Positions 16,516 to 24,401 of a stretch of DNA of 64,000 nucleotides are shown here, one piece after another. The translations under genes were made by a program, and so were the position numbers. The notes under the pieces were generated by a model, which saw nothing but the letters and a program-made list of their open reading frames with translations, ran no database searches and was not told the origin of the DNA. The stretch comes from Breoghania sp037026715. GTDB taxonomy: Bacteria; Pseudomonadota; Alphaproteobacteria; Rhizobiales; Stappiaceae. The stretch is taken from the NCBI RefSeq assembly GCF_037026715.1, contig NZ_JBANCG010000002.1, positions 496,001 to 560,000 on the forward strand, written 5' to 3'. The first letter of the stretch is position 1; each line of letters begins with the position of its first letter.

Positions 16516-17957
16516 GATACCTTCTCCGGATTGCGGAAACCGCCGCCGAGCGCGCGCACCATCGCGACGTCGAGCGCGAAAGACCGTGCCCGCAGGGCGG
16601 CCGTTGCGCGCCGGGCGCTGATCAGGGCGTCTTCGGCGGAGAGAACTTCGAGATAGGTGGCAAGGCCGCCCTCGTAGCGGTTCTTGACGATGTCGTAGGC
16701 CTTCTCCGCCGCCTGCGCGGAGCGCCGGGTTTCGCTGAGGCGGCGGGTCAGGTGGCGCTGGCTGGTCACGGCGTCGGCGACTTGATGCAGCGCGGTGACG
16801 AGTGTCTCGTCGTAGGTCGCCACCGCGATCACGTAATTGGCGTCGGCGCTGCGTTTGGCGGCCTTGCGGCGTCCGCCGTCGAAGATCGGCAGGGAGATGG
16901 CGGGACCGACGGAGCCGAATGTGGAATTGCCGTTCGACAGCAGGTCGAGGTTAAGCACCTGCCTGCCGATCGCGGCGGCGAGATTGATGTTGGGGTAGTA
17001 GGCGGCCACAGCCTCGTCGATCCGCTTGGACGCGGCCTCGGCCCGGGCCCGCGCGGCGACGATATCGGGACGCCGGCCGATGAGGTTGACCGGCAAGTCC
17101 TTTGGCGCGCCCGTGAATTGGCCGCCGATCGCCCTCGGACGCTTGATCGAAAGCCCGCGGTCGGGCCCCGCGCCGACAAGCGCGGCAAGCGCGTTGCGGG
17201 CCAGCTCGATCCGCTCGTCGACGGCCGCGAGTTCCGCTTCCGCCGTGGCTTCCGCCGAGCGGACGCGCTCCAGTGCGCTTTCGTTCTCCAGCGCCTTTTG
17301 AAAGCGGTCGGAGATCAGCTCCACCGTTTTCCGGCGCACGCGGATGGCATCGACTGTGGCATCGCGCTCGGCATAGAGTGCGGCAAGCCGGGCGTAGGCT
17401 TCCGCGATGCCGGTGGAGACGGTCAGCCGGGTGGCGGCGGCCTCGGCGGCCGCCGCCTGCGCTTCGCCCCTTGCGGCGGCTAGGGCGGCGCGATTCTTGC
17501 CCCAGAAGTCGATTTCCCAGTTGAAATCGAGGCTGGCCAATCCGCCGTCGTTCCAGCCTTGGGGAACGGCGGCCTGGTTGATCAGATAGTGGTAGGACTG
17601 CCGCTCCTGATCGACCTTGGCGGAGGCATTGAGGGTGGGCATCAGCGCGCCCTTGGCGGGGCCGATGGCGGCCTGGGCGAGCGCCAGACGCGCCGCCGCA
17701 ACCTGCATTTGCGACGCGTCGCGCAGGCCTTCGCGGATCAGAACGCCAAGCTGCGGGTCGCGGTAACTCGTCCACCACGCGTCCGACGGCCAAGGCACGT
17801 CGCGGCCGGCCAGCGACTTGGCGGCGGCATAGGCACTGAGCGGCGCGGGTTGCGGCAGATCTCGCCTGTCGCCGGCGCTTATGCATCCCGCCAGCGTCAG
17901 GCTCAAGCCGAAAAGGGCGCCGGTCGTGAGCGCCGGCGCCAGGCATTTTGAGGGCAT
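16512..17957 (-). CDS. NodT-family outer-membrane efflux lipoprotein
   Basis: TolC-like trimeric channel of an RND/MFS efflux system, 481 residues. The start ATG 17957 gives MPSKCLAPA, a signal sequence and the lipobox LAGC at about residue 27, so a lipid-anchored outer-membrane protein. The first OEP repeat contains WWTSYRDPQL and NWEIDFWGKNRAAL; the second contains GRRPDIVAARARAEAASKRI and SLPIFDGGRRKA. Longer upstream readings run through the operator region and lack a signal peptide at their start. First gene of the three-gene efflux operon. Confidence 0.93.
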   Translation of the reverse strand: MPSKCLAPALTTGALFGLSLTLAGCISAGDRRDLPQPAPLSAYAAAKSLAGRDVPWPSDAWWTSYRDPQLGVLIREGLRDASQMQVAAARLALAQAAIGPAKGALMPTLNASAKVDQERQSYHYLINQAAVPQGWNDGGLASLDFNWEIDFWGKNRAALAAARGEAQAAAAEAAATRLTVSTGIAEAYARLAALYAERDATVDAIRVRRKTVELISDRFQKALENESALERVRSAEATAEAELAAVDERIELARNALAALVGAGPDRGLSIKRPRAIGGQFTGAPKDLPVNLIGRRPDIVAARARAEAASKRIDEAVAAYYPNINLAAAIGRQVLNLDLLSNGNSTFGSVGPAISLPIFDGGRRKAAKRSADANYVIAVATYDETLVTALHQVADAVTSQRHLTRRLSETRRSAQAAEKAYDIVKNRYEGGLATYLEVLSAEDALISARRATAALRARSFALDVAMVRALGGGFRNPEKVS

Positions 17958-17973
17958 CGTTTTTAACCGATAT

Positions 17974-17990
17974 AACCGTACTGTACGGTT
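17974..17990. promoter_or_regulatory. 17-bp perfect palindrome, probable TetR operator
   Basis: AACCGTAC (17974-17981), a central T, then GTACGGTT (17983-17990). It lies 17 bases before the NodT-type gene start and 70 bases before the divergent tetR start. Palindromes of this size between a TetR gene and its pump are the usual binding site, so repression of both directions is likely. Confidence 0.75.
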
Positions 17991-18028
17991 TTTTTTGCAG
18001 TGCAACCTTGCGCGAGTCAAGCGAAAAA

Positions 18029-18044
18029 TGTACGGGTATGTACA
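18029..18044. promoter_or_regulatory. Second TGTAC/GTACA inverted repeat upstream of tetR
   Basis: TGTAC (18029-18033) and GTACA (18040-18044) share the GTAC core of the neighbouring perfect palindrome but with six bases between the arms. It sits 15 bases before the tetR start and could be a weaker autoregulatory site. Confidence 0.45.
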
Positions 18045-18059
18045 GGAATGGAGAGGCCG

Positions 18060-18656
18060 ATGCGCACCAAGACCGATGCCAAGCGACAGGAGATTCTGGC
18101 TGCCGCTGCCGAGATCTTCGAGGAACTGGGCTACCAGCGGGCGAGCATGTCCGCCATTTCCGCTCGCCTTGGCGGCTCGAAGGCGACGCTCTACGGCTAC
18201 TTCAAGTCGAAGGAAGCCCTGTTCGCGACCGTCATGACGGAGGCGCTGGAGGAAAAGGGCGGGCAGATGATGTCGCTGCTCGACGAGGAAGGCGACGTCG
18301 GCACCACGTTGAGGGGCTTCGGCGAGCGTTACGTCGCCTTCATGAGAACACCGGAGCTGCTGTCCTCCATCCGCATCGCAATCGGCGAGGGCGTGGACAG
18401 CGCTCTGGGCGCTGAACTCTATGAACTGGGTCCCCGGCGGGCGTGGGATGAAGTCGCGGATTATCTGCGGCGGCTGATGGGCCGCGGCATCCTGATCCCC
18501 GGTGAACCGCTAAGGGCGGCATACCATCTCAAGGGGCTTCTGGAAGCGGGTATTCTTGAGCCGGTTCTGTTTGGCCGCGATCCCATGATCGATCCGGCGG
18601 ACGCGGCGGACGCGGCGGTGGACGTGTTTCTCAAGGCTTACCGCGCAGCCGCGTGA
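18060..18656 (+). CDS. TetR/AcrR-family transcriptional repressor
   Basis: 198 residues. The N-terminal HTH spans about residues 8-50: RQEILAAAAEIFEELGYQRA, then MSAISARLGGSKATLYGYF and KSKEALF, the standard TetR pattern. The C-terminal ligand domain resembles the AcrR-like C-terminal type, with FGERYVAFMRTPELLS. ATG 18060 follows GGAGAGG; in-frame ATGs upstream would place the protein over the operator. Divergent from the efflux operon, so it very likely represses it; the inducer is unknown. Confidence 0.92.
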   Translation: MRTKTDAKRQEILAAAAEIFEELGYQRASMSAISARLGGSKATLYGYFKSKEALFATVMTEALEEKGGQMMSLLDEEGDVGTTLRGFGERYVAFMRTPELLSSIRIAIGEGVDSALGAELYELGPRRAWDEVADYLRRLMGRGILIPGEPLRAAYHLKGLLEAGILEPVLFGRDPMIDPADAADAAVDVFLKAYRAAA

Positions 18657-18794
18657 ATCGCGGCAGGTCGTTCCGGGCAGCGATGCGAGCGATCCTGGAG
18701 CAGTTCATGACTTAACGGATAAGGAGGATGGGCGACCTGCTTCCGTCCGACTGCGAATAGCTCTTGGCTTCTCGCAGTATGGCGCGCTTGGCCG

Positions 18795-19571
18795 TTACCG
18801 CGGGATTTTCGTACCTGAGACCTTTTCCAGCGCCGCGATGACCGGGGCGTCCAACTGCCCGTCGATGGGCATGCCGCGATCGAGCTGGAAGCGGCGCACC
18901 GCGCTGGCGGTCTCCCCGCCCATCAGCCCGTCCACGCTCAGCGGACCATAGCCGAGACTGGCGAGCAGCTTCTGGACGGAGCGGATCGTGTCGCGCGACA
19001 GTTGCGGTCCGATCGAACCGGTCGTGCCGACTTCGGCCGGCGGCACGGGCACCGGTGCCGAGGGACGCGACGCGGGGGCGGCCGAAGGGGCGGGGGGAGC
19101 TGCGCGCGGCAGCGCCACGTCCTCCAGAATCAGCCGGGCGCGCAGCGCGTGGCTCGGACGTCCGGTTTCTGCCAGGCCCGAGGCGCGTTCATAGGCACGG
19201 ATCGCGTCTTCGGTGCGCGGGCCGTTCAGCCCATCCACCGGGCCGTCGTAATAGCCGATGCGCTTCAGCGAATTCTGCAGATCCGTCACGAGTTCCGAGG
19301 GCTGCGGCCGGTCCGGCTGCACCTCGGCAACGGCGCTCTGCCGGGTGGAGAAGAGCGGCGCGGGGTGTTTGCCCGGCTGGAAGGAAAGCGCGTTGGCGAC
19401 GATCAGGCTTGCGGTAAGCAGCATCACCAGAGATCCGCCGGCAGCCACCGGATTGTCGAGCGCCACGCCCGTGGCCTTGAGCACGGCTGCCCCGGCTCCG
19501 CGGTTTGCCGGCCGGCGCGCCTGGCCGGAAGACTGGGCCCTGTTGCCGTTGAAGCTCGGTTCGCGCCGCAT
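18795..19571 (-). CDS. Membrane-anchored protein with two peptidoglycan-binding domains
   Basis: 258 residues. A cytoplasmic basic lead, one hydrophobic helix (about residues 44-65, GGSLVMLLTASLIVANALSF), then periplasm. Two PG_binding_1 repeats follow: LQNSLKRIGYYDGPVDGLNG (about 98-117) and VQKLLASLGYGPLSVDGLMG (about 199-218), separated by a Pro/Ala-rich linker. No hydrolase domain, so probably a wall-tethering or sensory partner. Its ATG overlaps the stop of the upstream kinase (TAATG), which implies a shared role at the envelope. Confidence 0.85.
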   Translation of the reverse strand: MRREPSFNGNRAQSSGQARRPANRGAGAAVLKATGVALDNPVAAGGSLVMLLTASLIVANALSFQPGKHPAPLFSTRQSAVAEVQPDRPQPSELVTDLQNSLKRIGYYDGPVDGLNGPRTEDAIRAYERASGLAETGRPSHALRARLILEDVALPRAAPPAPSAAPASRPSAPVPVPPAEVGTTGSIGPQLSRDTIRSVQKLLASLGYGPLSVDGLMGGETASAVRRFQLDRGMPIDGQLDAPVIAALEKVSGTKIPR

Positions 19572-21454
19572 TACGCCACCATCGTTTTCGTTCCGCGCCC
19601 CGCGTTCCTGCCGGAGGGCTCCCTAGCGGCAACCTCGCGCATGTCGGCCACCGGCAGGTGCGCGGGCAGGCGAACCGAGACGCAGGTTCCGACACCGACC
19701 GTGCTCTCGAAATGGACCTCTCCGCCGTGCAGGGCCACCAGCCCCTTGACCACGGACAGGCCAAGGCCCGTGCCCTCGTGGCGGCGGTCGTAGCCGTTGT
19801 CGATCTGGAGGAACGGCGTGCCCAGGCGGGCGAGATCCTCGGCGGCGATGCCGACGCCGGTGTCGCGCACCTGAACGTCCACCCAGGCGCCATGGCGCCG
19901 GGCCGAGACCGTGACCGCGCCGCCGGACTTGGTGAACTTGATCGCATTGGAGATCAGGTTGATGAAGATCTGCTTGCAGGCGCGCCGGTCGCCGTCGAGC
20001 TCGGGCAGGCTTTCCGGCACGTCGAGATGGATCGCCACCTCGCGGCTGGCGGCCTGTTGGCGCATCATGTCGATGCATTCGCCGATGCAGAGGGCGGGGC
20101 GGAACGGTTCCACGCAGAGTTCGAAATTGCCGGTCTCTATCTTCGACATGTCGAGGATGTCGTTGACGACCTGCAGCAGATGCTGGCCGGACGCGTGGAT
20201 GAGATCGACGTACTCGCGCTGGCGCTCGGGCGGCAGCTGCTCGGGCGTGAACTGGCGCAGGATGTCGGAAAAGCCGATGATCGCGTTGAGCGGGGTTCTC
20301 AGCTCGTGGCTGACATTGGCGAGGAAGCGCGTCTTGGCGGCGCTGGCGGCCTCCGCATCGTGCTGGGCCTCCTCCAGTTCCTCCTCGTGCGCCTTGTAGC
20401 GGGTGATGTCGCGCGTCACCGCAACGACCGCGGCCTCGCCGTCAATGATTTCCTCATAGCCGAGCGGCCGGCAGCGCATTTCCAGCCAGACATAACTCGG
20501 CTGGCCGCTTTCGCCCGGCTTGGACGGGCCGCGGCGCGCACGGAACTGCAGGGATTTCGACACCTTCTGCCGCGCCGCGTCGTTGAGCGTGGTCAGGAAG
20601 CCCGGCCGGTCGGCGACGTGAACGCGCTGGAACAGGCCGTCGCCGGTCGCCTCGTTGACCGAGAGGTCGAGCAGCGAGCGGATGGAGGGGGTGGCAAACA
20701 GCGTGTCGCCATCCTGCGAATGCAGCGTGATGACGTCGGAAACGTTATCCGCGACAAGGCGGTAGCGGGCCTCGCGCTCGGTTGCGATCACCTCCGCATC
20801 GGCGCCCGACCATTCCACCCGGAAGGCGACGAGCAGCGCGTAGAGAAGACCGCCGAGAATCGCCAGCGTGCGCACCTGATCGCTCGCCCAGTCGGCGGCG
20901 AAGGGGCCTGCATCGACGCCGGTGTCGCGGGCCAGCAGCAGCAGTCCGACGACGCTGGCAGCCGACAGGGTGGCCAGTCCGATAACCTTGCGCGAGCGTG
21001 AGAGCGCAGCCTCCAGCGGCACGATGGCGAGCCAGACAAGGGCGACGGAATCGAGCCCGCCGGTCACGAAGGCCATCCAGCCGATGAAGCACGAGAACAG
21101 CGCGGCCGACAGCGCGTGCGCCGTCTCCAGCTTGCCCGAATAGGAAAGGTACATGGCGATGGGCATCTGGCCGGCGAGCCAGGCGAATGCCAGCGCCTGC
21201 GGCAGCGAGATCCCGCCGGTGAACGCCAGATGCAGCGGCAGCGCGAACAGCGCCAGCGCGCCCGCCGTCAGGTTGGCGGCGATGAAGGACCGATGCCGTC
21301 CGCGCGTCATGCTGTCGGCGGCGGCGCAGGGGTGCACCAGACCGTCGAGGAAACGCCCGGCAGAGGCCGCCGCGGTGGCCCCGGTGGAGGCTATGAACTC
21401 GATACTACGCAAAGCCTTGAATCCGATGCCGGATATGCGGACACCGTCCCTCAT
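19571..21454 (-). CDS. PAS-domain sensor histidine kinase, DivJ/PleC-like
   Basis: 627 residues. About five or six membrane helices lie at residues 55-215, a PAS domain at about 228-355, a HisKA dimerisation domain with phospho-His383 in NVSHELRTPLNAIIGFSD, and an HATPase domain with NLISNAIKFT, DTGVGIAAED and GTGLGLSVVKGLV. The domain order and the LIHASGQHLLQVVNDILDMS stretch resemble DivJ, which phosphorylates DivK in the alphaproteobacterial cell cycle; PleC/PdhS relatives are possible. The start is uncertain (no strong ribosome site; MTRGRHRSF at 21307 is an alternative). Coupled to a peptidoglycan-binding protein. Confidence 0.85.
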   Translation of the reverse strand: MRDGVRISGIGFKALRSIEFIASTGATAAASAGRFLDGLVHPCAAADSMTRGRHRSFIAANLTAGALALFALPLHLAFTGGISLPQALAFAWLAGQMPIAMYLSYSGKLETAHALSAALFSCFIGWMAFVTGGLDSVALVWLAIVPLEAALSRSRKVIGLATLSAASVVGLLLLARDTGVDAGPFAADWASDQVRTLAILGGLLYALLVAFRVEWSGADAEVIATEREARYRLVADNVSDVITLHSQDGDTLFATPSIRSLLDLSVNEATGDGLFQRVHVADRPGFLTTLNDAARQKVSKSLQFRARRGPSKPGESGQPSYVWLEMRCRPLGYEEIIDGEAAVVAVTRDITRYKAHEEELEEAQHDAEAASAAKTRFLANVSHELRTPLNAIIGFSDILRQFTPEQLPPERQREYVDLIHASGQHLLQVVNDILDMSKIETGNFELCVEPFRPALCIGECIDMMRQQAASREVAIHLDVPESLPELDGDRRACKQIFINLISNAIKFTKSGGAVTVSARRHGAWVDVQVRDTGVGIAAEDLARLGTPFLQIDNGYDRRHEGTGLGLSVVKGLVALHGGEVHFESTVGVGTCVSVRLPAHLPVADMREVAAREPSGRNAGRGTKTMVA

Positions 21455-21865
21455 CGTGAGTGTGGGAAGGATGATGGCAGCAACGACTTAAGGAACGCTA
21501 AAGCGCGATGCGACAATTGCGCGATTGTACTTATGCAACGGGTAGCCACGTGCCCAATTTTGCGTGGGCAAGGCTGCGATGCGGCGAAAAAAGCCGATTT
21601 CAAGGGGCCGATCGAGGCCCGCGGAAGACCGGCCTAAACCGCTTCCCAGGCGTCCGATTCTCCCGCTTCGCCACGGTTTTCGCGGGCCTTTCGCATTCGA
21701 TTAAAATTTTAGTCGAATTTGCCTCGAATTCGCTTCGCATTTGTCGAAAATCGCATCGCCCGACGAAACGGCGTCTTGGCGTCTTGTTGCTAGCCTCCAG
21801 TCGTACCGGGAAAGCCCGCCATAAAAACGAGCAGGCTCCCGCAAGACTGAACAAAGGGCTGCGTC
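21455..21865. other. Divergent promoter region between the kinase and the DUF5330 gene
   Basis: 411 bases. It holds an imperfect CtrA-like word TTAAGGAACGCTAAA at 21488-21502 (second half TAAA instead of TTAA) and an A/T-rich near-palindrome CGATTAAAATTTTAGTCG at 21698-21715 followed by TCGAATTTG-like repeats. No gene is supported here. Confidence 0.4.
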
Positions 21866-22336
21866 ATGTTTTTCCTTCTCCGGACCGCCTTCTGGCTGTC
21901 GCTCGTCATCCTGTTGATCCCCGCCGATGCCTCGACCGGGGATAACGACAAGACCCAAATCTCCGCTTTGCAGGCGCTGGGCGCCGCGCAGCAGACCTAT
22001 GTCGACATGACACGGTTCTGCGAGCGCAACTCCATCGCCTGCGAGACCGGCGGTGCCGCGCTGGAGGTTTTCGGCGCGAAGGCGCGCACCGGAGCGCGGA
22101 TGATCTACCAGTATCTCGACCCCGAAGGCCGCAGCCCCGATGCGGCTGCGCCGGATGCCACCGCCACCGGCTCCATCGGCGATGCCGGGCAGACCGCGCC
22201 GGTCGCAAGCCGCTATCCGGGCAAGATCAACGCACAGGTCCCGAACGCACAGGACTCTGTCGACACCGGCACCCTGACCGCTCGCGACCGCGCCCCGGCC
22301 TGGGTGCCGCCGCTGCCGCAGGACAAGCCGGCCTGA
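21866..22336 (+). CDS. DUF5330 protein
   Basis: 156 residues. A short N-terminal hydrophobic helix (FLLRTAFWLSLVILLIPAD) makes it secreted or anchored. Then DKTQISALQALGAAQQTYVD and FCERNSIACETGGAALEVF, with a conserved cysteine pair, match the DUF5330 family known from Hyphomicrobiales. The C-terminal half is Pro/Ala-rich and probably unstructured. Function is unknown. Monocistronic as far as seen. Confidence 0.85.
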   Translation: MFFLLRTAFWLSLVILLIPADASTGDNDKTQISALQALGAAQQTYVDMTRFCERNSIACETGGAALEVFGAKARTGARMIYQYLDPEGRSPDAAAPDATATGSIGDAGQTAPVASRYPGKINAQVPNAQDSVDTGTLTARDRAPAWVPPLPQDKPA

Positions 22337-22669
22337 CGCATCGCTGCGTCCCCGGGGTCTTTGCCTTTGTCGGCAGAAAAGCCTGTAATTCCAATCACGT
22401 GGCCGTCGGGCGGGATGCGGAAACGCGTTTCGGATCCGGATCGACGGACATCAACTCAGGCGGGTTCATCCTGCCAACGTCGCAGGGGGTGTCTGCCCTT
22501 TCCCCTTGCGGCGTTTTTTCTTTTGGCCGCTTGCGGCGTTTTTTCTTTTTGACGGCCATTGCCCCGCCATCGTTTGCCTCGCCGCCGGCAAGCCTATATG
22601 TCGGAAGGGAGAGGCCGCGCCCGGCTCAGGCGCCGGGGCGGCGGGCAGAGCCAACAGCGCGGTTGCGGC
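22337..22669. other. Intergenic region between the DUF5330 gene and sufE
   Basis: 333 bases. The main feature is a 19-bp direct repeat ending in T-runs (22506-22524 and 22531-22549). No promoter was recognised with confidence and no gene is supported. Confidence 0.4.
22506..22549 (+). repeat. Two direct 19-bp copies ending in T-rich tracts
   Basis: TTGCGGCGTTTTTTCTTTT occurs at 22506-22524 and again at 22531-22549. The inner GCCGC-TT-GCGGC word could make a very short hairpin before the second T-run, so weak termination of upstream transcription is possible. Confidence 0.5.
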
Positions 22670-23098
22670 ATGACTGACATCGACGAGATCATCGAGAATT
22701 TCGAGTTCCTGGAAGACTGGGAAGACCGCTATCGCTATGTGATCGAGCTTGGCCGCGAGCTGCCCGACATGCCCGAGGACGAGCGCACCGACGCCAACAA
22801 GGTGCAGGGCTGCGTTTCCCAGGTGTGGCTGGCAAGCACGGTGGAGAAGGATGCCGACGGCCGGATCCGGCTCTCCTATCGCGGCGACAGCGACGCCCAT
22901 ATCGTGCGCGGCCTGGTGGCGATTCTGCTGACGCTGGTTTCCGGCAAGTCCGTCAAGGAGATCCACGACCTCGACATCGAGGCCACATTCGACCGGATCG
23001 GCCTGCGCGAACACCTGACGCCGCAGCGCTCCAACGGCCTGACCTCGATGGTCAACCGCATCCGCCGCGATGCGGACGCGGCGCTTGCCGCCGCCTGA
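22670..23098 (+). CDS. sufE: SufE-type cysteine desulfurase sulfur acceptor
   Basis: Accepts sulfur from the cysteine desulfurase SufS for Fe-S cluster assembly. The 142 residues match SufE. The motif GCVSQVWL (about residues 47-54) carries the acceptor cysteine, and DAHIVRGLVAILLTLVSGK is typical. LTPQRSNGLTSMVNRIR ends the conserved core. ATG 22670 is used; the frame upstream lacks SufE similarity. It is followed by a DUF1491 gene 13 bases downstream. The suf operon itself is not in the window. Confidence 0.95.
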   Translation: MTDIDEIIENFEFLEDWEDRYRYVIELGRELPDMPEDERTDANKVQGCVSQVWLASTVEKDADGRIRLSYRGDSDAHIVRGLVAILLTLVSGKSVKEIHDLDIEATFDRIGLREHLTPQRSNGLTSMVNRIRRDADAALAAA

Positions 23099-23111
23099 TC
23101 CGGCGCGCTCC

Positions 23112-23453
23112 GTGGCACGATTAACCTCCGAATTCTGGGTTTCCGCCCATGTCCGCCGCGTCTTCATCGAGGGCGCCTTCGCGGCCGTGGTGCGCAAGGG
23201 CGCTGCGGAAGCCGGCGCGATCTTCGTCCGCGTTGACCGTCTCGACGGTACGATCGATCTTTATGGCCCGGCTCCGCAGAGCTTTTTCGACGAGGAAACC
23301 AGCGGCGAGCGCCGGTTCGAATGTCTCGGCAAGGGGCTGAGCCCGCTCGATGTTCAGGAAAAGTTCGAGCGCGAAGCCCGCATGGACCCGGATTTCTGGG
23401 TGCTCGACATCGAGGACCGCGAGGGCCGGCACTTTCTCGATCTGGCGGAGTAG
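23112..23453 (+). CDS. DUF1491 protein
   Basis: 113 residues, soluble, no signal. RLTSEFWVSAHVRRVFIEG at the N-terminus, GAIFVRVDRLDGTIDLYGP in the middle and DPDFWVLDIEDREGR near the end match DUF1491, a small alphaproteobacterial family of unknown function. The GTG start at 23112 puts the conserved motif at residue 3; an upstream ATG at 23070 lies inside sufE. Probably co-transcribed with sufE. Confidence 0.85.
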   Translation: MARLTSEFWVSAHVRRVFIEGAFAAVVRKGAAEAGAIFVRVDRLDGTIDLYGPAPQSFFDEETSGERRFECLGKGLSPLDVQEKFEREARMDPDFWVLDIEDREGRHFLDLAE

Positions 23454-23469
23454 GCAAGAAACAGGATCC

Positions 23470-23497
23470 AGAAAGGTTGTCAATTGACAACCTTTCT
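23470..23497. promoter_or_regulatory. 28-bp perfect palindrome, probable operator of the HicA-like/HTH module
   Basis: All 14 base pairs match around the centre between 23483 and 23484 (core GGTTGTCAATTGACAACC). It overlaps a TTGACA -35 hexamer (23484-23489), so a dimeric DNA-binding protein here would block the promoter. The HTH protein encoded by the second gene of the module is the obvious candidate. Confidence 0.75.
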
Positions 23498-23511
23498 TCG
23501 ATTAATATATT
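23484..23511 (+). promoter_or_regulatory. Sigma70-type promoter of the HicA-like/HTH module
   Basis: TTGACA at 23484-23489 and TATATT at 23506-23511 are 16 bases apart. The -35 lies inside the palindrome. Transcription would start only a few bases before the ribosome site GGAAGG (23514-23519), leaving a very short leader. Confidence 0.55.
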
Positions 23512-23524
23512 GCGGAAGGCGGCG

Positions 23525-23791
23525 ATGGCGCGGAAGTCGCATCCAAAGAAGGAAATTGAAGCTGCCCTCAGATATGCCGAGGCCCACGGCTGGCGGATCG
23601 AGGTAGGCGGCAGTCATGCCTGGGGCAAGATGTATTGCCCAATCAACGACGAAGATTGCCGCTGCGGTGAATTCTGCATAACCAGCATCTGGAGCACCCC
23701 GAAGAATCCCGGGAACGAAGCGAAGAAGCTGCGGCGTGTCGTCGACAATTGCACCGCACGTGCTCGCAACGGAGACGACGAGGAGGAGTGA
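23525..23791 (+). CDS. HicA-like small protein, candidate toxin of a two-gene module
   Basis: 88 residues. The layout resembles HicA mRNA interferases: an N-terminal helix (EIEAALRYAEAHGWRIEV), then GGSHAWGKMYC, with His31 placed like the catalytic histidine in the HicA G-S-H motif. Unlike ordinary HicA it has a cysteine cluster, C38, C45, C47 and C51, that could bind metal, and a conserved-looking SIWSTPKNPGNEAKKLRR tail. ATG 23525 follows GGAAGG. It is followed after five bases by an HTH protein and preceded by a long palindrome. HicA relationship is inferred from motif and fold pattern only; it is not an assigned family here. Confidence 0.6.
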   Translation: MARKSHPKKEIEAALRYAEAHGWRIEVGGSHAWGKMYCPINDEDCRCGEFCITSIWSTPKNPGNEAKKLRRVVDNCTARARNGDDEEE

Positions 23792-23796
23792 GCGTC

Positions 23797-24318
23797 ATGG
23801 AATACACCTTCACCCTCAAATACCGTCTTGCAGACGATGATCGTGATCCGGACGCTGTTGTCGAGCGGCTCGGGGAACACGGGTGCACCGACGCCCTTGT
23901 CGGCATCGGCGTCGTCGGCCGGCTGGCCCTTGATTTCACTCGTGAGGCGGACGATGCGCGGAGCGCGGTACTCAGTGCCCTTGGCGACGTCAAGGCGGCC
24001 ATTCCGACTGCGACACTGGTGGAGGCTTCGCCCGACTTCGTCGGCTTGACCGATGTCGCCGAGGTGATGGGCGTGTCGCGTCAATACGTCCGCAAACTGA
24101 TGCTGGAAAACGGCGATTTCCCGCTGCCGGTGCACGAGGGCAAGAGCGCCTTGTGGCACCTAAGCGATGTTTTGAACTGGCTTGTGGCACGCAAGGGCTA
24201 TGAACCCGATCCGGCATTACGCGACACGGCAATGGCGACGCTGGAGGTCAATTTGGCAAAGGAAACGAGGCGGTACGGCGGGATTGTACCGCAAGACGTT
24301 GAGCGGCAGATTGCGTAA
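23797..24318 (+). CDS. HTH protein with HicB-like N-terminal domain, candidate antitoxin/autorepressor
   Basis: 173 residues. Residues 1-75 look like a small alpha/beta domain (YTFTLKYRLADDDRDPDAVV, then GIGVVGRLALDFTREADDA), comparable in outline to the HicB partial RNase-H-like fold. Residues about 84-130 hold a MerR/excisionase-type HTH: LTDVAEVMGVSRQYVRKLM followed by LPVHEGKSALWHLSDVLNWL. Five bases separate it from the upstream HicA-like gene, so they form an operon. It is the likely ligand of the 28-bp palindrome. A 51-bp palindrome starts seven bases after its stop. Confidence 0.7.
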   Translation: MEYTFTLKYRLADDDRDPDAVVERLGEHGCTDALVGIGVVGRLALDFTREADDARSAVLSALGDVKAAIPTATLVEASPDFVGLTDVAEVMGVSRQYVRKLMLENGDFPLPVHEGKSALWHLSDVLNWLVARKGYEPDPALRDTAMATLEVNLAKETRRYGGIVPQDVERQIA

Positions 24319-24325
24319 ATCCTGA

Positions 24326-24376
24326 TGCAACCTGGTATGGCTCATTCGCCTGGCGAATGAGCCATACCAGGTTGCA
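24326..24376. repeat. 51-bp perfect palindrome (25-bp arms, one central base)
   Basis: The arms 24326-24350 and 24352-24376 are exact reverse complements around T24351, with no mismatch. It begins seven bases after the HTH gene stop and ends 25 bases before the stop of the convergent DUF1254 gene. There is no T-run, so it is not a standard terminator on either strand, though the RNA hairpin would be extremely stable. It could also be a binding or recombination site. Confidence 0.85.
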
Positions 24377-24401
24377 CTTCAAGCCGACCCGGCGGTTCCC
24401 C

